A stretch of DNA of 64,000 bases from Acinetobacter calcoaceticus ANC 3811 (GCF_000399665.1 NZ_KB976986.1:2501261-2565260); one strand, 5' to 3'. Positions 53,965 to 64,000 are shown, numbered from the stretch's first letter. The notes: generated by a model not told the origin, from the sequence alone. Made by a program: numbers and translations.

Positions 53965-56259
53965 ATGTCAAACATGCAACTCGACACTCTACGGCGCATT
54001 GTCCAAGAAGTTAATGCGTCCGTCAGTTTGCATGAATCATTAGACACCATGGTCAATCAGGTTGCTGAAGCCATGAAAGTGGATGTTTGCTCTATTTATT
54101 TACTCGATGAACGCAATCAGCGCTATGTATTGATGGCCTCTAAAGGCTTAAACCAAGAATCTGTAGGCCATGTTTCACTGCAACTCGGTGAAGGTTTAGT
54201 CGGTCTGGTCGGGCAACGTGAAGAAATTGTTAACCTTGACAATGCACCAAAACATGAGCGCTTCATGTATTTACCTGAAACAGGTGAAGAAATTTATAAC
54301 TCATTCCTTGGCGTACCTGTCATGTATCGCCGTAAGGTGATGGGTGTTTTGGTTGTACAAAACAAACTTCCCCAAGATTTTAGCGAAGCAGCCGAGTCAT
54401 TTTTAGTCACTCTGTGTGCCCAGCTTTCTGGTGTTATTGCTCACGCTCACGCAGTTGGAAATATTGACGTATTTCGTAAACCAAGCAATGGTCCTGCCTA
54501 TAAAACCTTTCAAGGTGCTTCAGGCGCGGGCGGTGTTGCTTTAGGTCGCGCTATTATTTTATATCCACCTGCTGATTTAGCTTCTGTACCTGATCGTGAA
54601 GCAGAAGATATTAGTCATGAACTTCGACTTCTAGATCAAGCCATTTCATCAGTTCGTTCAGAGATTCGTTCTTTAGATGAAAAAATGCATGATTCTTTAA
54701 TGGCAGAAGAACGCGCTTTATTTAGTGTTTTCTTAAGAATGCTAGATGAAAATGCGTTACCAGCAGAAATTAAAGAACTCATTCGTGACGGGCATTGGGC
54801 ACAAGGTGCAGTACGCCGTGTGATTGAAAAACATACTGCCCTATTTGCACAAATGGAAGACGACTATCTACGTGAGCGAGTTTCTGATCTTAAAGATTTA
54901 GGCCGACGTATTTTAGCCTCGTTGCAAGAAGAAGACTCTAGCCACCGTGAACTGAGCCCAGACAGTATTTTAATTGGTGAAGAAATTAGTACTGCAGCGC
55001 TAGTCGAACTACCTGTAGACAATATTGCAGCGATTGTAACTTCAGAAGGTGCAGCCAACTCACATATGGTGATTGTGGCCCGTGCATTAGGTATTCCAAC
55101 CGTAGTTGGCGTAACTGAACTTCCTGTTAACACGCTCGATGATGCAGAAATGATTGTGGATGCCTATCAAGGCCGTGTTTTTATAAATCCTCCACGCCGT
55201 TTACGCCAACGTTATAAAGAAATTCAAAAAGAAGATGAGCAGATCGCAAAAGATCTCAAACAATACGAGACCAAAGAAGCGATTACGCCAGATGGTGTAT
55301 CTGTTCCACTTTATGTAAACACAGGCCTCATGATTGATGTGGTTCGCGGAGTACAACGCGGCGCTCAAGGTGTTGGTCTATATCGAAGTGAAATCCCATT
55401 CATGTTACGGGAACGCTTCCCAGGTGAAGAAGAACAACGCGCAATCTATCGTCAACAGTTGAGCCACTTCGCCAACAAACCAGTGGTGATGCGAACTCTG
55501 GATATTGGTGCCGATAAAGACTTGCCTTACTTCAGTATTGAAGAAGAAAACTCGGCATTGGGCTGGCGTGGTATTCGTTTCACGCTGGATCATCCCGAGA
55601 TTTTTTCGTCGCAAATTCGCGCCATGCTCAAAGCCAGTATTGGTTTAAATAATTTACATATTTTATTACCAATGGTGACTACAGTCAGTGAAGTCGAAGA
55701 AGTACTTTACTTACTTGAGCGTGACTGGATGGCGGTGCAAGAAGAAGAGCAAGTTAAAATTACCAAGCCTAAAATTGGGATTATGGTTGAGGTACCAAGC
55801 GTATTGCTACAAATTGATGAGTTTGCTGAACTCGTCGATTTCTTCTCTGTGGGTTCAAACGACTTAACTCAATATTTACTTGCGGTTGACCGTAATAATC
55901 CACATGTGGCAAACGTTTACTCGCATTTCCACCCTTCTATTTTACGTGCTTTAACTCGATTGGTTAAAGAATGTCATGAGCACAAAAAACCAATCAGTAT
56001 TTGTGGTGAAATGGCAGGTGATCCATTATCGGCAATTTTACTCATGGCGATGGGCTTTAATACCCTTTCAATGAGTTCGAGTAACATTTTACGAGTACGA
56101 AAAGCAATTTGTCATGTACCTATGACAGATGCGCAAAAATTACTTGGTGATGTTATGAAAATGAATAATCCGCTCATTGTAAAAAGCTGGCTTGAGTACT
56201 ATTTTAAAACTCATGGCCTAGCCGACATGGTCAAATCGAATCGAATCGTAAATGTTTAG
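53965..56259 (+). CDS. ptsP: Phosphoenolpyruvate-protein phosphotransferase PtsP (enzyme I Ntr)
   Basis: A 764-residue protein: N-terminal GAF domain (about 1-165, with VDVCSIYLLDE), then enzyme I. The phosphorylated histidine is H367 in GAANSHMVIVARALG; the C-terminal PEP-binding TIM barrel shows GLYRSEIPFM, TLDIGADKDLPYF and DFFSVGSNDLTQYLLAVDR. It feeds phosphate to the nitrogen PTS (NPr, EIIA-Ntr), a regulatory rather than sugar-transport chain. The GAF domain may sense glutamine or oxoglutarate. Confidence 0.95.
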   Translation: MSNMQLDTLRRIVQEVNASVSLHESLDTMVNQVAEAMKVDVCSIYLLDERNQRYVLMASKGLNQESVGHVSLQLGEGLVGLVGQREEIVNLDNAPKHERFMYLPETGEEIYNSFLGVPVMYRRKVMGVLVVQNKLPQDFSEAAESFLVTLCAQLSGVIAHAHAVGNIDVFRKPSNGPAYKTFQGASGAGGVALGRAIILYPPADLASVPDREAEDISHELRLLDQAISSVRSEIRSLDEKMHDSLMAEERALFSVFLRMLDENALPAEIKELIRDGHWAQGAVRRVIEKHTALFAQMEDDYLRERVSDLKDLGRRILASLQEEDSSHRELSPDSILIGEEISTAALVELPVDNIAAIVTSEGAANSHMVIVARALGIPTVVGVTELPVNTLDDAEMIVDAYQGRVFINPPRRLRQRYKEIQKEDEQIAKDLKQYETKEAITPDGVSVPLYVNTGLMIDVVRGVQRGAQGVGLYRSEIPFMLRERFPGEEEQRAIYRQQLSHFANKPVVMRTLDIGADKDLPYFSIEEENSALGWRGIRFTLDHPEIFSSQIRAMLKASIGLNNLHILLPMVTTVSEVEEVLYLLERDWMAVQEEEQVKITKPKIGIMVEVPSVLLQIDEFAELVDFFSVGSNDLTQYLLAVDRNNPHVANVYSHFHPSILRALTRLVKECHEHKKPISICGEMAGDPLSAILLMAMGFNTLSMSSSNILRVRKAICHVPMTDAQKLLGDVMKMNNPLIVKSWLEYYFKTHGLADMVKSNRIVNV

Positions 56260-56267
56260 TATCTAAA

Positions 56268-56297
56268 GAAAAAGGAGAGCATCGCTCTCCTTTTTTA
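56268..56297 (+). terminator. Terminator after ptsP
   Basis: Stem AAAGGAGAGC / GCTCTCCTTT with loop ATC, followed by T; closes rppH-ptsP. Confidence 0.92.
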
Positions 56298-56781
56298 TTT
56301 TAAATAACTTAATAAAACTGAATATAAAAAATTTCTTTTCAGTCTCGGTTGCACGCTACTTTTTGAACAAAATTACAATCGGTTTTTTAAATTAATACTG
56401 ATAATTTAATCCATTTGAAAAATAAGTCTTCTACTTCTACTATATTTAAAGAGCGTTATTAAAAGATCTTAAGTTGTTCCAACAATTGAAGAGGTAATTC
56501 TATGCATCGTTATTTTCAAGCTTCAACTTATTTTTCCTCTTGTTTTTTAACCTTCATACAGTAAATTGGAGGAATAACAATTAAAGGAATCTGATGCATT
56601 ATTAAATAAAAAATAATGAGCCAACATCTTAGTGAAAAGAATTTTTTAAACGGTTTCTCTCACCATTTGTTCACTCATTTCTTTATTTAATAAACATGAG
56701 TTTTTAAACCAGAAGTCCAGGAAAATGAGCCCTATTACTTTATCAAGAGCTCAATAATTATTACCCAGAGAGAATATAACC
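56298..56781. other. 484-bp leader region of katG with small open frames
   Basis: No full gene. A promoter-like TTGAAA (56415-56420) and TACTAT (56438-56443), 17 bp apart, would make a leader of more than 300 bases. Within it, a 20-codon frame at 56502-56564 (MHRYFQASTYFSSCFLTFIQ) has a good GAAGAGGT site, and a 10-codon frame at 56725-56757 follows CAGGAAA. I see no OxyR site by eye. Confidence 0.4.
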
Positions 56782-58938
56782 ATGTCAGACGAATCAAAAT
56801 GTCCTTTTTCAGGTCATAAATCAAAATCAGAAGCAACGGTCGGTGGTGGCACGCCTAGTTTACATTGGTGGCCAAAACAATTACGTGTTGACTTGCTGAA
56901 TCAACATTCAGAACGTTCTAATCCACTCGGTAAAGATTTTAATTATCGTCAAGAATTTCAAAAACTCGACTACTACACACTCAAAGCTGATATCAAAAAT
57001 GTATTAACAGATTCCCAAGATTGGTGGCCAGCCGATTGGGGAAATTATACGGGCTTATTTATTCGTTTAGCATGGCATGCTGCCGGTACATATCGTATGG
57101 GTGATGGCCGTGGTGGTGCTGGTCGTGGTCAACAACGTTTTGCACCATTAAATAGTTGGCCTGACAATGCAAGTTTAGATAAAGCACGCCGTCTGCTCTG
57201 GCCAGTTAAACAGAAATACGGTCAAAAAATATCGTGGGCAGATTTATTTGTTCTTGCCGGCAACATTGCGCTTGAGTCTTCTGGCTTCCGCACCTTTGGT
57301 TTTGGTGCAGGTCGTGAAGATGTTTGGGAACCAGACAACGATGTAAACTGGGGCGATGAAAAAGAATGGTTAGCTCATCGCAACTCTGAAGCATTGGACG
57401 GCAGCAATCTAGCGGCAACCGAAATGGGTCTAATTTATGTGAACCCTGAAGGTCCACAAGCCAGTGGTGATCCAAAATCGGCTGCACCGTTTATTCGTGC
57501 GACTTTTGGCAACATGGCAATGGATGACGAAGAAATTGTTGCATTGATCGCAGGCGGTCATACTTTAGGTAAAACTCATGGTGCTGCCTCTGCCGACCAT
57601 GTTCAGGCTGATCCTGAAGGCGCACCAATTGAACAGATGGGCTTTGGTTGGTCAAACAGCTTTGGCACAGGTGTTGGTAAAGACGCGATCACTTCAGGCT
57701 TAGAAGTCATTTGGTCACAGACTCCAACACAATGGAGTAATTACTTCTTTGAAAACCTATTCAAATACGAGTGGGTACAAGAACGCTCACCTGCTGGTGC
57801 AATTCAATGGGTAGCAGCAGATGCTGAAGCGATCATTCCTGATCCATTCGATCCATCAATTAAACGTAAGCCAACAATGCTTACTACAGATTTGACCTTA
57901 CGTTTTGATCCTGAGTTTGAAAAAATCTCTCGTCGCTTCCATAACGACCCACAAGCTTTCGCCAATGCTTTTGCCCGTGCATGGTTTAAATTAACTCACC
58001 GCGATATGGGTCCAAAAGCACGTTATTTAGGTCCTGAAGTTCCAGCTGAAGATTTAATTTGGCAAGATCCATTACCTGCTGCTAGCGCTGCACCATCAGC
58101 TGCCAGCATTACTGATGCAAAAGCAAAAATTGTTGCACTAGGACTATCTGCTGGTGAGTTGGTTTCTCTTGGGTGGGCTTCAGCGTCAACTTTCCGTGGT
58201 GGAGACAAGCGTGGTGGAGCAAACGGCGCACGTATTGCCTTATCACCGCAACGTGAGTGGGAAGTAAACCAAAAAGCTGTTGAAACTTTAACTAAAATTG
58301 AAGAAATCAAAGCCTCAACTCAACTGTCATTAGCTGATTTAATTGTGCTAGCCGGTAATGTTGGTGTAGAGCAAGCTGCTCAAGCAGCAGGTTTCAACAT
58401 TAGCGTTCCATTTGCCTCTGGTCGTGTTGATGCATTACAAAGTCAAACTGATGTCGAATCTTTCCAATTGCTCCGCGGCCTTGCCGATGGTTTTAGAAAC
58501 TGGAAAAAAGAGGGCGTCAATACAGCAACTGAAGCATTATTAATTGATAAAGCACAGCAACTGACTTTGACTGCACCAGAGTTAACCGCATTGGTTGGTG
58601 GTCTACGCGTACTAGGCACTAACTGGGATGGTTCGCAACACGGTGTATTTACTCATCAGGTTGGTGTTCTCAGCACAGACTTCTTCACGAACCTACTCGA
58701 CATGTCTACGGTATGGGCACCTGCGGATTCATCAGGTGAAGTATTTGAAGGCAAAGACCGTAAAACAGGCACTGTAAAATTTACTGCAACACGTAATGAT
58801 TTGGTGTTCGGTTCAAACTCAATCTTGCGTGCACTGGTAGAAGTTTATGCTCAGGCAGATGGTAAAGAAAAATTTGTTCAAGACTTTGTAGCGGCATGGA
58901 CTAAAGTCATGAATCTTGATCGTTTCGACTTAGCTTAA
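56782..58938 (+). CDS. katG: Catalase-peroxidase
   Basis: A 718-residue bifunctional heme enzyme that destroys hydrogen peroxide. The distal site [19 protein letters not shown] is near residue 97, the proximal heme histidine lies in [10 protein letters not shown] near 260, and [11 protein letters not shown] carries the adduct tyrosine. The C-terminal half is the inactive duplicated peroxidase domain. Preceded by a long leader and followed by a terminator, so monocistronic. No signal peptide, so cytoplasmic. Confidence 0.97.
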   Translation: MSDESKCPFSGHKSKSEATVGGGTPSLHWWPKQLRVDLLNQHSERSNPLGKDFNYRQEFQKLDYYTLKADIKNVLTDSQDWWPADWGNYTGLFIRLAWHAAGTYRMGDGRGGAGRGQQRFAPLNSWPDNASLDKARRLLWPVKQKYGQKISWADLFVLAGNIALESSGFRTFGFGAGREDVWEPDNDVNWGDEKEWLAHRNSEALDGSNLAATEMGLIYVNPEGPQASGDPKSAAPFIRATFGNMAMDDEEIVALIAGGHTLGKTHGAASADHVQADPEGAPIEQMGFGWSNSFGTGVGKDAITSGLEVIWSQTPTQWSNYFFENLFKYEWVQERSPAGAIQWVAADAEAIIPDPFDPSIKRKPTMLTTDLTLRFDPEFEKISRRFHNDPQAFANAFARAWFKLTHRDMGPKARYLGPEVPAEDLIWQDPLPAASAAPSAASITDAKAKIVALGLSAGELVSLGWASASTFRGGDKRGGANGARIALSPQREWEVNQKAVETLTKIEEIKASTQLSLADLIVLAGNVGVEQAAQAAGFNISVPFASGRVDALQSQTDVESFQLLRGLADGFRNWKKEGVNTATEALLIDKAQQLTLTAPELTALVGGLRVLGTNWDGSQHGVFTHQVGVLSTDFFTNLLDMSTVWAPADSSGEVFEGKDRKTGTVKFTATRNDLVFGSNSILRALVEVYAQADGKEKFVQDFVAAWTKVMNLDRFDLA

Positions 58939-58952
58939 TTTACATCAGAATC

Positions 58953-58987
58953 AAAAAAGCCAGTTCAAATTGAACTGGCTTTTTTAC
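58953..58987. terminator. Terminator after katG
   Basis: Stem GCCAGTTCA / TGAACTGGC with loop AAT and flanking A and T runs; between converging genes. Confidence 0.93.
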
Positions 58988-59009
58988 TTAAATATAAAGT
59001 GATGTCCTT

Positions 59010-60062
59010 TTAGACAGTCAATTTATGCCCTTCTCGAATGCAATAAAAAGGATTCGCAAGTTTCGATGAAGCTTTAATTGCTTGAGCTAACGCATGTTCA
59101 GGATCTTCTCGATCTTCGTCGGTCAACTGAAAAGTTCGATAATGAATCGCAACAGAACGATGAGCTTGCAAATCTAAATGTGCATGCACAGCATCTTGAG
59201 GATTCATATGAACATAACTCATTAACTTGCGAGGTTCATAAGCTCCGATCGGAAGTAAAGCAACACGTGGTGCACCATAGCGTGCATGAATTTGCTTAAA
59301 ATGCCCCGCATAACCCGTATCACCAGCAAAGAAACAATGGCCTGTTTTCGCTACAACCGAAAAGCCGCCCCAGAGCGCTTTATTCTGGTCGCGTAGACCA
59401 CGACCGGAACCATGCTGTGCAGGTGTATAGATTATTCTTAATTCGTGATATGGAATTTCTTGCCACCAATCCATCTCAATCACATGAAACTCTTTGGGTA
59501 GATAGAACCCATTCCCGAGTCCAGTATAAATCGGCATTGCGAATTTTTTATGTAGCCATTCAAGCGTAGCCAAATCCATATGATCATAATGATTATGGCT
59601 GAGTAGAACACCATGAATCGTCGGTAATTGTTCTAACGCAAAACCTGCGGGACACACACGGCGCGGTCCACGACCCTGTGAAGGGCTTGCATAATCACAC
59701 CATACTGGATCGGTAATAAAGTTATAAGGCCCAATCTGAATCAATACCGTCGCATGCCCAACAAACCAAACTTGCCAATCATCTAAATCCGCCTGAGGAC
59801 GATTTTGAGGCAATGCCACAGCTGTGTTTACACGGGTATCGTATTCATTTTGAATATCAACGTTCCATGTAAAAGACTCACGCGTAACTAACCAACGTAA
59901 TAGCTCTTTTGAGCCTCTAGCCGGCGATTTAGGCTGTTGGTTATAAAAACGTGTATCAGATTCACGCCCTGACTCGGGATGATAAAAAGGAGGTTTTATC
60001 CATGTATGCGTCCAACAGGACTGAGTCGGCAATTGATAAGTTAATGTCGGCTTGTCTTTCAT
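59010..60062 (-). CDS. MBL-fold metallo-hydrolase (NAPE-PLD-like)
   Basis: A 350-residue cytoplasmic protein of the metallo-beta-lactamase superfamily. The metal motif is SHNHYDHMD (near 155-163), then FFAGDTGY and a C-terminal HMNPQDAVHAHLDLQAHRSV. The order and the N-terminal PPFYHPESG-like region resemble NAPE-hydrolysing phospholipase D and RomA-type proteins. The substrate could be a phospholipid or a phosphodiester but is unproven. Confidence 0.85.
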   Translation of the reverse strand: MKDKPTLTYQLPTQSCWTHTWIKPPFYHPESGRESDTRFYNQQPKSPARGSKELLRWLVTRESFTWNVDIQNEYDTRVNTAVALPQNRPQADLDDWQVWFVGHATVLIQIGPYNFITDPVWCDYASPSQGRGPRRVCPAGFALEQLPTIHGVLLSHNHYDHMDLATLEWLHKKFAMPIYTGLGNGFYLPKEFHVIEMDWWQEIPYHELRIIYTPAQHGSGRGLRDQNKALWGGFSVVAKTGHCFFAGDTGYAGHFKQIHARYGAPRVALLPIGAYEPRKLMSYVHMNPQDAVHAHLDLQAHRSVAIHYRTFQLTDEDREDPEHALAQAIKASSKLANPFYCIREGHKLTV

Positions 60063-60719
60063 GGGCTTTTCTATGTTTTAGCATCGGCAGAATGGATGTG
60101 TTCAGGTTTCTATCTTAACAATTAAAACAAATTAAGCTATGGCACTTACACTTATTTATCATATAAATATCCCTTTTATTGTGGTCACAGCCAACATAAG
60201 TTGAATTAGATTGCCATAAAAAATACATAGATGTGTTGGGTTTATGCGTCGATAATTACCATTCTTATTAAGAGCACTTGTATAACATAACAATCATTAG
60301 TCACGTGAAATGGTCACAGAGTTAGTCAATTTTGCCTTGGGAGATCTTACTTTTCTAACTTAAAATATTTTGACAGCTTATAGAACAAAATATTTAGTAA
60401 CACTTAAAGCTGATTCATCCTGACAGAATTTATATTTTACAATATTAATTTACTCTTCTTCATTTTTGCATAATATGAGAATTTCCCATATTAATATTAA
60501 GAACATTTAAATATTTCTTTGATTAAGTAAAAATAATGTATTTAATCTCTAATAATTAATATATTTTATGAATTACTAGAACTTATATTTATATATTAAA
60601 TGTTTAATGAAAATTAAAATTCCATTTATTTTATAAATACCTAAAGTACCTTCACGCTATATCCCTTTATGCTTTATACTTCACACAAATCATAGTAAGA
60701 CATTTTTTGGATTAGTCTT
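60063..60719. other. 657-bp AT-rich region between divergent genes
   Basis: No open frame with a ribosome site. It holds the likely LysR-gene promoter at its right end and an isolated TTGACA at 60370-60375 with TATTTA 15 bp later. I see no strong hairpin terminator and no recognised RNA gene. Confidence 0.5.
60651..60680 (+). promoter_or_regulatory. Promoter of the LysR gene at 60,720
   Basis: TTCACG (60651-60656) and TATACT (60675-60680), 18-bp spacer, 39 bases before the start codon. Confidence 0.5.
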
Positions 60720-61625
60720 ATGGAACTACGCCACCTCCGATATTTCATTACCGTTGCTGAAGAATTAAATTTTAGTAAAGCCGCTCTTAAACTTTTTACT
60801 GCACAACCCTCCCTTAGCCAACAGATTAAAGATTTAGAAGAAGATGTTGGTGTACGACTTTTAAATCGCACTAAACGTAAAGTTGAGTTAACTGAAGAAG
60901 GTGTGGTCTTTTTAGAACATGCTCGTCTCACCCTTGCTCAAGCTGAAAAAGCAGTTGCTCTGGCACGACAGGTTTCTAAGGCTAAGCAGCAACTGTTACG
61001 TATTGGTTTTGTCCCCATTGCAGAAATGAAAATTTTCCCTTACGTTCTTCCTAATCTGCGATTACAACACCCCGATCTCATCATTGAATTATCTAACCTA
61101 AATAATACTGAACAACTTAAATCCTTGAAAAAAGGTGAGTTGGACATTACCTTTACGCGAGAAAACACAGATAGTGATGAAATCCAAAGCCAATTTGTTT
61201 TGACTGAACCCCTGATTTTTTTACTTCCAAAGAATCATCCACTTACTCAGTATGAACGAATTCCTGTCCATGCCTTACAAGGTGTTGACTTTATTATTCC
61301 TGCTGCCGAGCAGTCACAAACATTACATAACACCATTTTAAACTTTGCCAAAACTCACAATATTGACCTCAATATTGTTCAAAAAGCAGATAGCATGTTG
61401 TTTAATATTAACTCTATTGGCTCTGGATTAGGTTGTACAATTTTACCAGCCTACGTTGCACCTTTAGGCATCAAAAACACAGTAATTCGCCCGCTTGATA
61501 TCGAGTTACCGACACTGGATTTATTCGTGAATTACCGTAAAAACTCACAGTCCTTAGGTGTCCAAAAATTCATTGACCAACTCACTAAAGTATTTCATCT
61601 GGATAAAAACTTAAATCACACCTAA
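60720..61625 (+). CDS. LysR-family regulator (CatM/BenM-like)
   Basis: A 301-residue regulator that opens MELRHLRYFITVAEELNFSKAALKLFTAQPSLSQQIKDLE, the CatM/BenM/CynR-type opening, followed by a linker helix and an effector-binding domain with LRIGFVPIAEM and NSIGSGLGCTILPAYVAP. In Acinetobacter such proteins often sense muconate, benzoate or similar aromatics, but no catabolic genes are beside this one, so the effector is unknown. Confidence 0.9.
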   Translation: MELRHLRYFITVAEELNFSKAALKLFTAQPSLSQQIKDLEEDVGVRLLNRTKRKVELTEEGVVFLEHARLTLAQAEKAVALARQVSKAKQQLLRIGFVPIAEMKIFPYVLPNLRLQHPDLIIELSNLNNTEQLKSLKKGELDITFTRENTDSDEIQSQFVLTEPLIFLLPKNHPLTQYERIPVHALQGVDFIIPAAEQSQTLHNTILNFAKTHNIDLNIVQKADSMLFNINSIGSGLGCTILPAYVAPLGIKNTVIRPLDIELPTLDLFVNYRKNSQSLGVQKFIDQLTKVFHLDKNLNHT

Positions 61626-61890
61626 TCAAGAAAGCTATATTTTATTTTAAGCCTACGATTAATAAGAACACCTTTATAAAAGGTATAAGTAAATAATATT
61701 CTTTATTTATTTTATACTTTTTATAAATATTTTAGCTCGCGCTTTGTTCTATTTTATCCAATCGGTAAAATTAAATATCTATTAAATACAATTAAAAGTA
61801 TTGGAATAAAATCTATATAAAACTAGATATTATTTTCACCATTTGATAAAAAATAATATATTTACCATCTAGTAAAAGGAGATTAGGAAA

Positions 61891-62568
61891 ATGGTTGCAG
61901 TATTTCAACATCTTGGACGTAGTGTACTAAACCGCCCTCATTTCTTTATTGCTTTATTAATGGGATTTATTACAGCAAGTATTCTGACATGGTTAACCTC
62001 ATGGAAATGGTCAACTGTTTTATTAGTCAGCTGGAATACCTCCATTAGTATATATTTACTACATATTTGGCAGCTCATGAAAAGTGCTGATCATTCACAA
62101 ATGCAGCAGCAAGCTAAAAAACAAGATGAAAGCAAATGGGTCATTATGCTCATTGTTTTATTAGCTTTAAGCATGTGTCTAGTTGCTATTTTAATACAGC
62201 TCTCACAGCTTCCTTCTGATCATTCTGCAAAGTTAGGACATGTCGCTTTAGCTTTACTCACTATTGTTTCGGCATGGCTTTTTATGCATACCGTTTTTGC
62301 TCTACATTATGCCCATGATTTTTACATGGCTTTATCTAGAAATGAAGAAAACGGTGGTTTAGATTTCCCAGGAACAAAACAGCCCACCTATCCTGATTTT
62401 CTATATTTTAGTTATATCATTGGGACTTCTGCTCAAACTGCCGATGTTTCGATTACCACCAAACATATGCGTCTTTTAAACTTATTTCACGCAGTGTTGT
62501 CTTTTGGGTTTAATACCACCATTTTAGCGATCTGTATTAACGTTGCTGCTGGCTTTCTGACCAACTAA
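61891..62568 (+). CDS. DUF1345 membrane protein
   Basis: A 225-residue protein with about five membrane helices (near 18-35, 38-56, 80-103, 112-132 and 195-220) and the DUF1345 motif DFLYFSYIIGTSAQTADVSITTKHMR (about 168-193). Function unknown. It begins after AAAAGGAG and follows the LysR gene by 265 AT-rich bases that contain no other gene, so it could be an unlinked unit. Confidence 0.85.
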   Translation: MVAVFQHLGRSVLNRPHFFIALLMGFITASILTWLTSWKWSTVLLVSWNTSISIYLLHIWQLMKSADHSQMQQQAKKQDESKWVIMLIVLLALSMCLVAILIQLSQLPSDHSAKLGHVALALLTIVSAWLFMHTVFALHYAHDFYMALSRNEENGGLDFPGTKQPTYPDFLYFSYIIGTSAQTADVSITTKHMRLLNLFHAVLSFGFNTTILAICINVAAGFLTN

Positions 62569-62582
62569 AACGTGTATTTAGA

Positions 62583-62611
62583 AAATAAAAAAGTCACCCA
62601 AATGGGTGACT
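62583..62611 (-). terminator. Terminator after glutathione S-transferase gene
   Basis: Stem AGTCACCC / GGGTGACT (62592-62599 and 62604-62611); read on the minus strand it runs into six T. On the plus strand there is no T tract. Confidence 0.85.
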
Positions 62612-62626
62612 CTGAACAGTATAGGT

Positions 62627-63232
62627 TTACAACAATGAGCCCATAGTGCTTTGTTTTAAGCCTTCGCGTTGTTTGATGGTTTCAAGATAACGCGTAATGG
62701 CTGGATGGGATTCAATAGCACCCATCTTCAATTGCCATAACAGCATTGCGCCAACACTTACATCTGCGGCAGTAAATTGTTCACCACATACATACGGATT
62801 TGCTTCACTGAGCCCTTGTACTAAAGCTTGGTAAGCATCGTTGTAATCACCATAACCCACAAACATTTTTTGCTCAGGAGATACGTCAATTCCAAGCGCT
62901 TTATTAACACCAGCAGCTTCCCATGGACCAGCCATCACAAATAACCAGCGGTAGTAAAGGCCGCGTTTTGGATCATCGAGTGCAGGAGCTAAACCTTTAT
63001 CGAAAAATTTATCAGCAAGATAAGCACAGATTGCACCTAGCTCATAAATCACCACATCGCCGTCCACCAATACTGGCACTTTTCCAAAAGGATTAATTTT
63101 TAGATATTCTGGTGTTTTCATTTCAGTCTTATATTCGACTTCAATACGTTCACAATCAACACCTAATTCGACTAAAAGCCAGTCGACCACAACACCACGT
63201 GATTCTTTGTTAGTATAAAGTTTAAGGCTCAT
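62627..63232 (-). CDS. Glutathione S-transferase family protein
   Basis: A 201-residue enzyme with an N-terminal thioredoxin-like domain (LKLYTNKESRGVVVDWLLVEL; NPFGKVPVLVDGDVVIYELGAI, the glutathione site) and a helical C-terminal domain with FTAADVSVGAMLLWQLKMG. It conjugates or uses glutathione in detoxification; the electrophile is unknown. It lies 49 bases downstream of a WYL regulator on the same strand, which may control it. Confidence 0.88.
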   Translation of the reverse strand: MSLKLYTNKESRGVVVDWLLVELGVDCERIEVEYKTEMKTPEYLKINPFGKVPVLVDGDVVIYELGAICAYLADKFFDKGLAPALDDPKRGLYYRWLFVMAGPWEAAGVNKALGIDVSPEQKMFVGYGDYNDAYQALVQGLSEANPYVCGEQFTAADVSVGAMLLWQLKMGAIESHPAITRYLETIKQREGLKQSTMGSLL

Positions 63233-63281
63233 TTTTATGGCTCCTTGTTTATCGTGGAACCTAGTCTACAAAACCTCTTTG

Positions 63282-63974
63282 TCAGTTTTTGTCAGTAGTC
63301 TTCGATTCTTGTGCCCACCACTTCTGAAATAATTGTTGCTTAAATGATGGATATAATTCTTGGCTTAAACTCAGCTGCTGAATACGATCAAGTCTAAAAT
63401 GTCTAAAATCCTGCCTGAGTTCACACCATGCAGCCAATAAAATTTTGTCATTAAAATATCCCAAGGCAAAAGGCCACAAGGTTCGAACACTACTTCGTTG
63501 CTGCTCATCATGATAATGCAGCGAAATTTTGACTTGCTGCCGAATGGCTAAACGCACCTGTTCGACTCGATTTTCATCTACAGGCAGCCACGTATTAAAC
63601 GCTCTTAAAGTCGTTTGCTGTAATAAATATTGACGATGCTCAGGCAAAACAGAATTCAATTTAGCTAATACAGATGTAGATGCCGATTGTAACGATTGAT
63701 CTGGCACACTCTTCAACCAATACAATGCCAAAAAAATAGCTTCGACTTCATTTTCATTGAGTGTCATTGGCGGCAGTACAATATCTTCTTTAAGCTGAAA
63801 ACCTATACCTGCCGATGCCTCAATGGCGACCCCCTGCTCACGTAAGCTATCGATGTCCCGATAGACACTCCGGACACTAATTCCCATACGCTCAGCGAGA
63901 ACTTGTGCTGTGATTGGATAACGGGCTTCACGAAGTTGTTGTAAAAGATTTAATAGACGAATAGAACGACGCAT
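63282..63974 (-). CDS. WYL-domain helix-turn-helix transcriptional regulator (YafY type)
   Basis: A 230-residue protein with an N-terminal HTH_11 winged helix (RRSIRLLNLLQQLREARYPITAQVLAERMGISVRSVYRDI) and a C-terminal WYL domain (about 135-205) with TLWPFALGYFNDKILLAAWCELRQDFRHFRLDRI. WYL domains sense small ligands or nucleic acids; YafY-like proteins often adjoin glyoxalase or GST genes. Here it precedes a glutathione S-transferase gene on the same strand. The start near the right window edge is complete. Confidence 0.9.
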   Translation of the reverse strand: MRRSIRLLNLLQQLREARYPITAQVLAERMGISVRSVYRDIDSLREQGVAIEASAGIGFQLKEDIVLPPMTLNENEVEAIFLALYWLKSVPDQSLQSASTSVLAKLNSVLPEHRQYLLQQTTLRAFNTWLPVDENRVEQVRLAIRQQVKISLHYHDEQQRSSVRTLWPFALGYFNDKILLAAWCELRQDFRHFRLDRIQQLSLSQELYPSFKQQLFQKWWAQESKTTDKN

Positions 63975-64000
63975 TTTTCTCTTCTTATTGTTATTAGACA

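Noticed and set aside
58023-58310. A 95-codon minus-strand frame inside katG
   Set aside because: Fully antisense to katG, Ala/Ser/Pro-rich, no ribosome site; a shadow frame.
60063-60719. Possible RNA gene in the AT-rich gap before the LysR gene
   Set aside because: Only isolated -35-like hexamers; no hairpin plus T-run terminator and no conserved motif seen.

Overview
The window looks like a chromosomal segment of an Acinetobacter, most likely of the baumannii/calcoaceticus group. This is inferred from the low GC content, the house-keeping gene order and the protein sequences as I remember them; no database search was possible. Gene density is high. I found no tRNA, rRNA, CRISPR array, insertion sequence or prophage.

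Layout. 1-5,480: an edge-truncated AEC-type transporter, the twin-arginine translocase operon tatABC, a large Tat-exported PhoX-like phosphatase, and an NRDE protein. 5,500-11,300: lgt, two related small membrane proteins, thyA, folA, a DUF4105 protein, an SRPBCC protein and msrA. 11,300-19,200: tonB-exbB-exbD, purU, a TetR regulator divergent from an aldehyde dehydrogenase, rpmB-rpmG, and a YbaL-type antiporter. 19,200-29,600: small conserved proteins (including RRM and ASCH proteins), a UvrD/Rep-like helicase, an HdeD-like protein, a membrane-anchored HExxH protein, topA, an HxlR/quinone oxidoreductase pair and slyX. 29,600-38,000: uup, a LysE exporter, a lipid A acyltransferase, a glycosyltransferase, a dicarboxylate/amino acid symporter, a 700-bp non-coding region, and a membrane EEP-family protein. 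38,000-46,800: asd, a FimV made as two proteins, ansA, truA, an AraC regulator, infA, and two small envelope proteins. 46,800-56,300: leuC-leuD-lipoprotein-leuB, a DUF2061 protein, a LysR regulator, a HAD phosphatase, and rppH-ptsP. 56,300-64,000: katG, an MBL-fold hydrolase, a LysR regulator, DUF1345, a glutathione S-transferase and a WYL regulator.

How things work together. Tandem 11-bp-spaced PhoB-type repeats lie upstream of both tatA and the adjacent Tat-dependent phosphatase, suggesting that exporter and cargo respond together to phosphate starvation. A Fur-type palindrome fills the tonB promoter spacer, and a second one covers the promoter of a small DUF2061 membrane protein.

The most striking non-coding element is on the minus strand at about 36,625-36,801. 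A 17/18 match to the GacA upstream activating sequence precedes an RNA with nine GGA motifs (six ANGGA) that ends in a terminator-like hairpin with GGA in its loop. This is the architecture of RsmY/RsmZ/CsrB-type RNAs that sequester CsrA/RsmA. Its promoter region also carries a run of seven G. A second non-coding novelty is a dispersed element, present twice (about 33,490-33,675 and 44,040-44,225), in which flanking sequence is conserved while two successive hairpins keep their pairing with different stem sequences.
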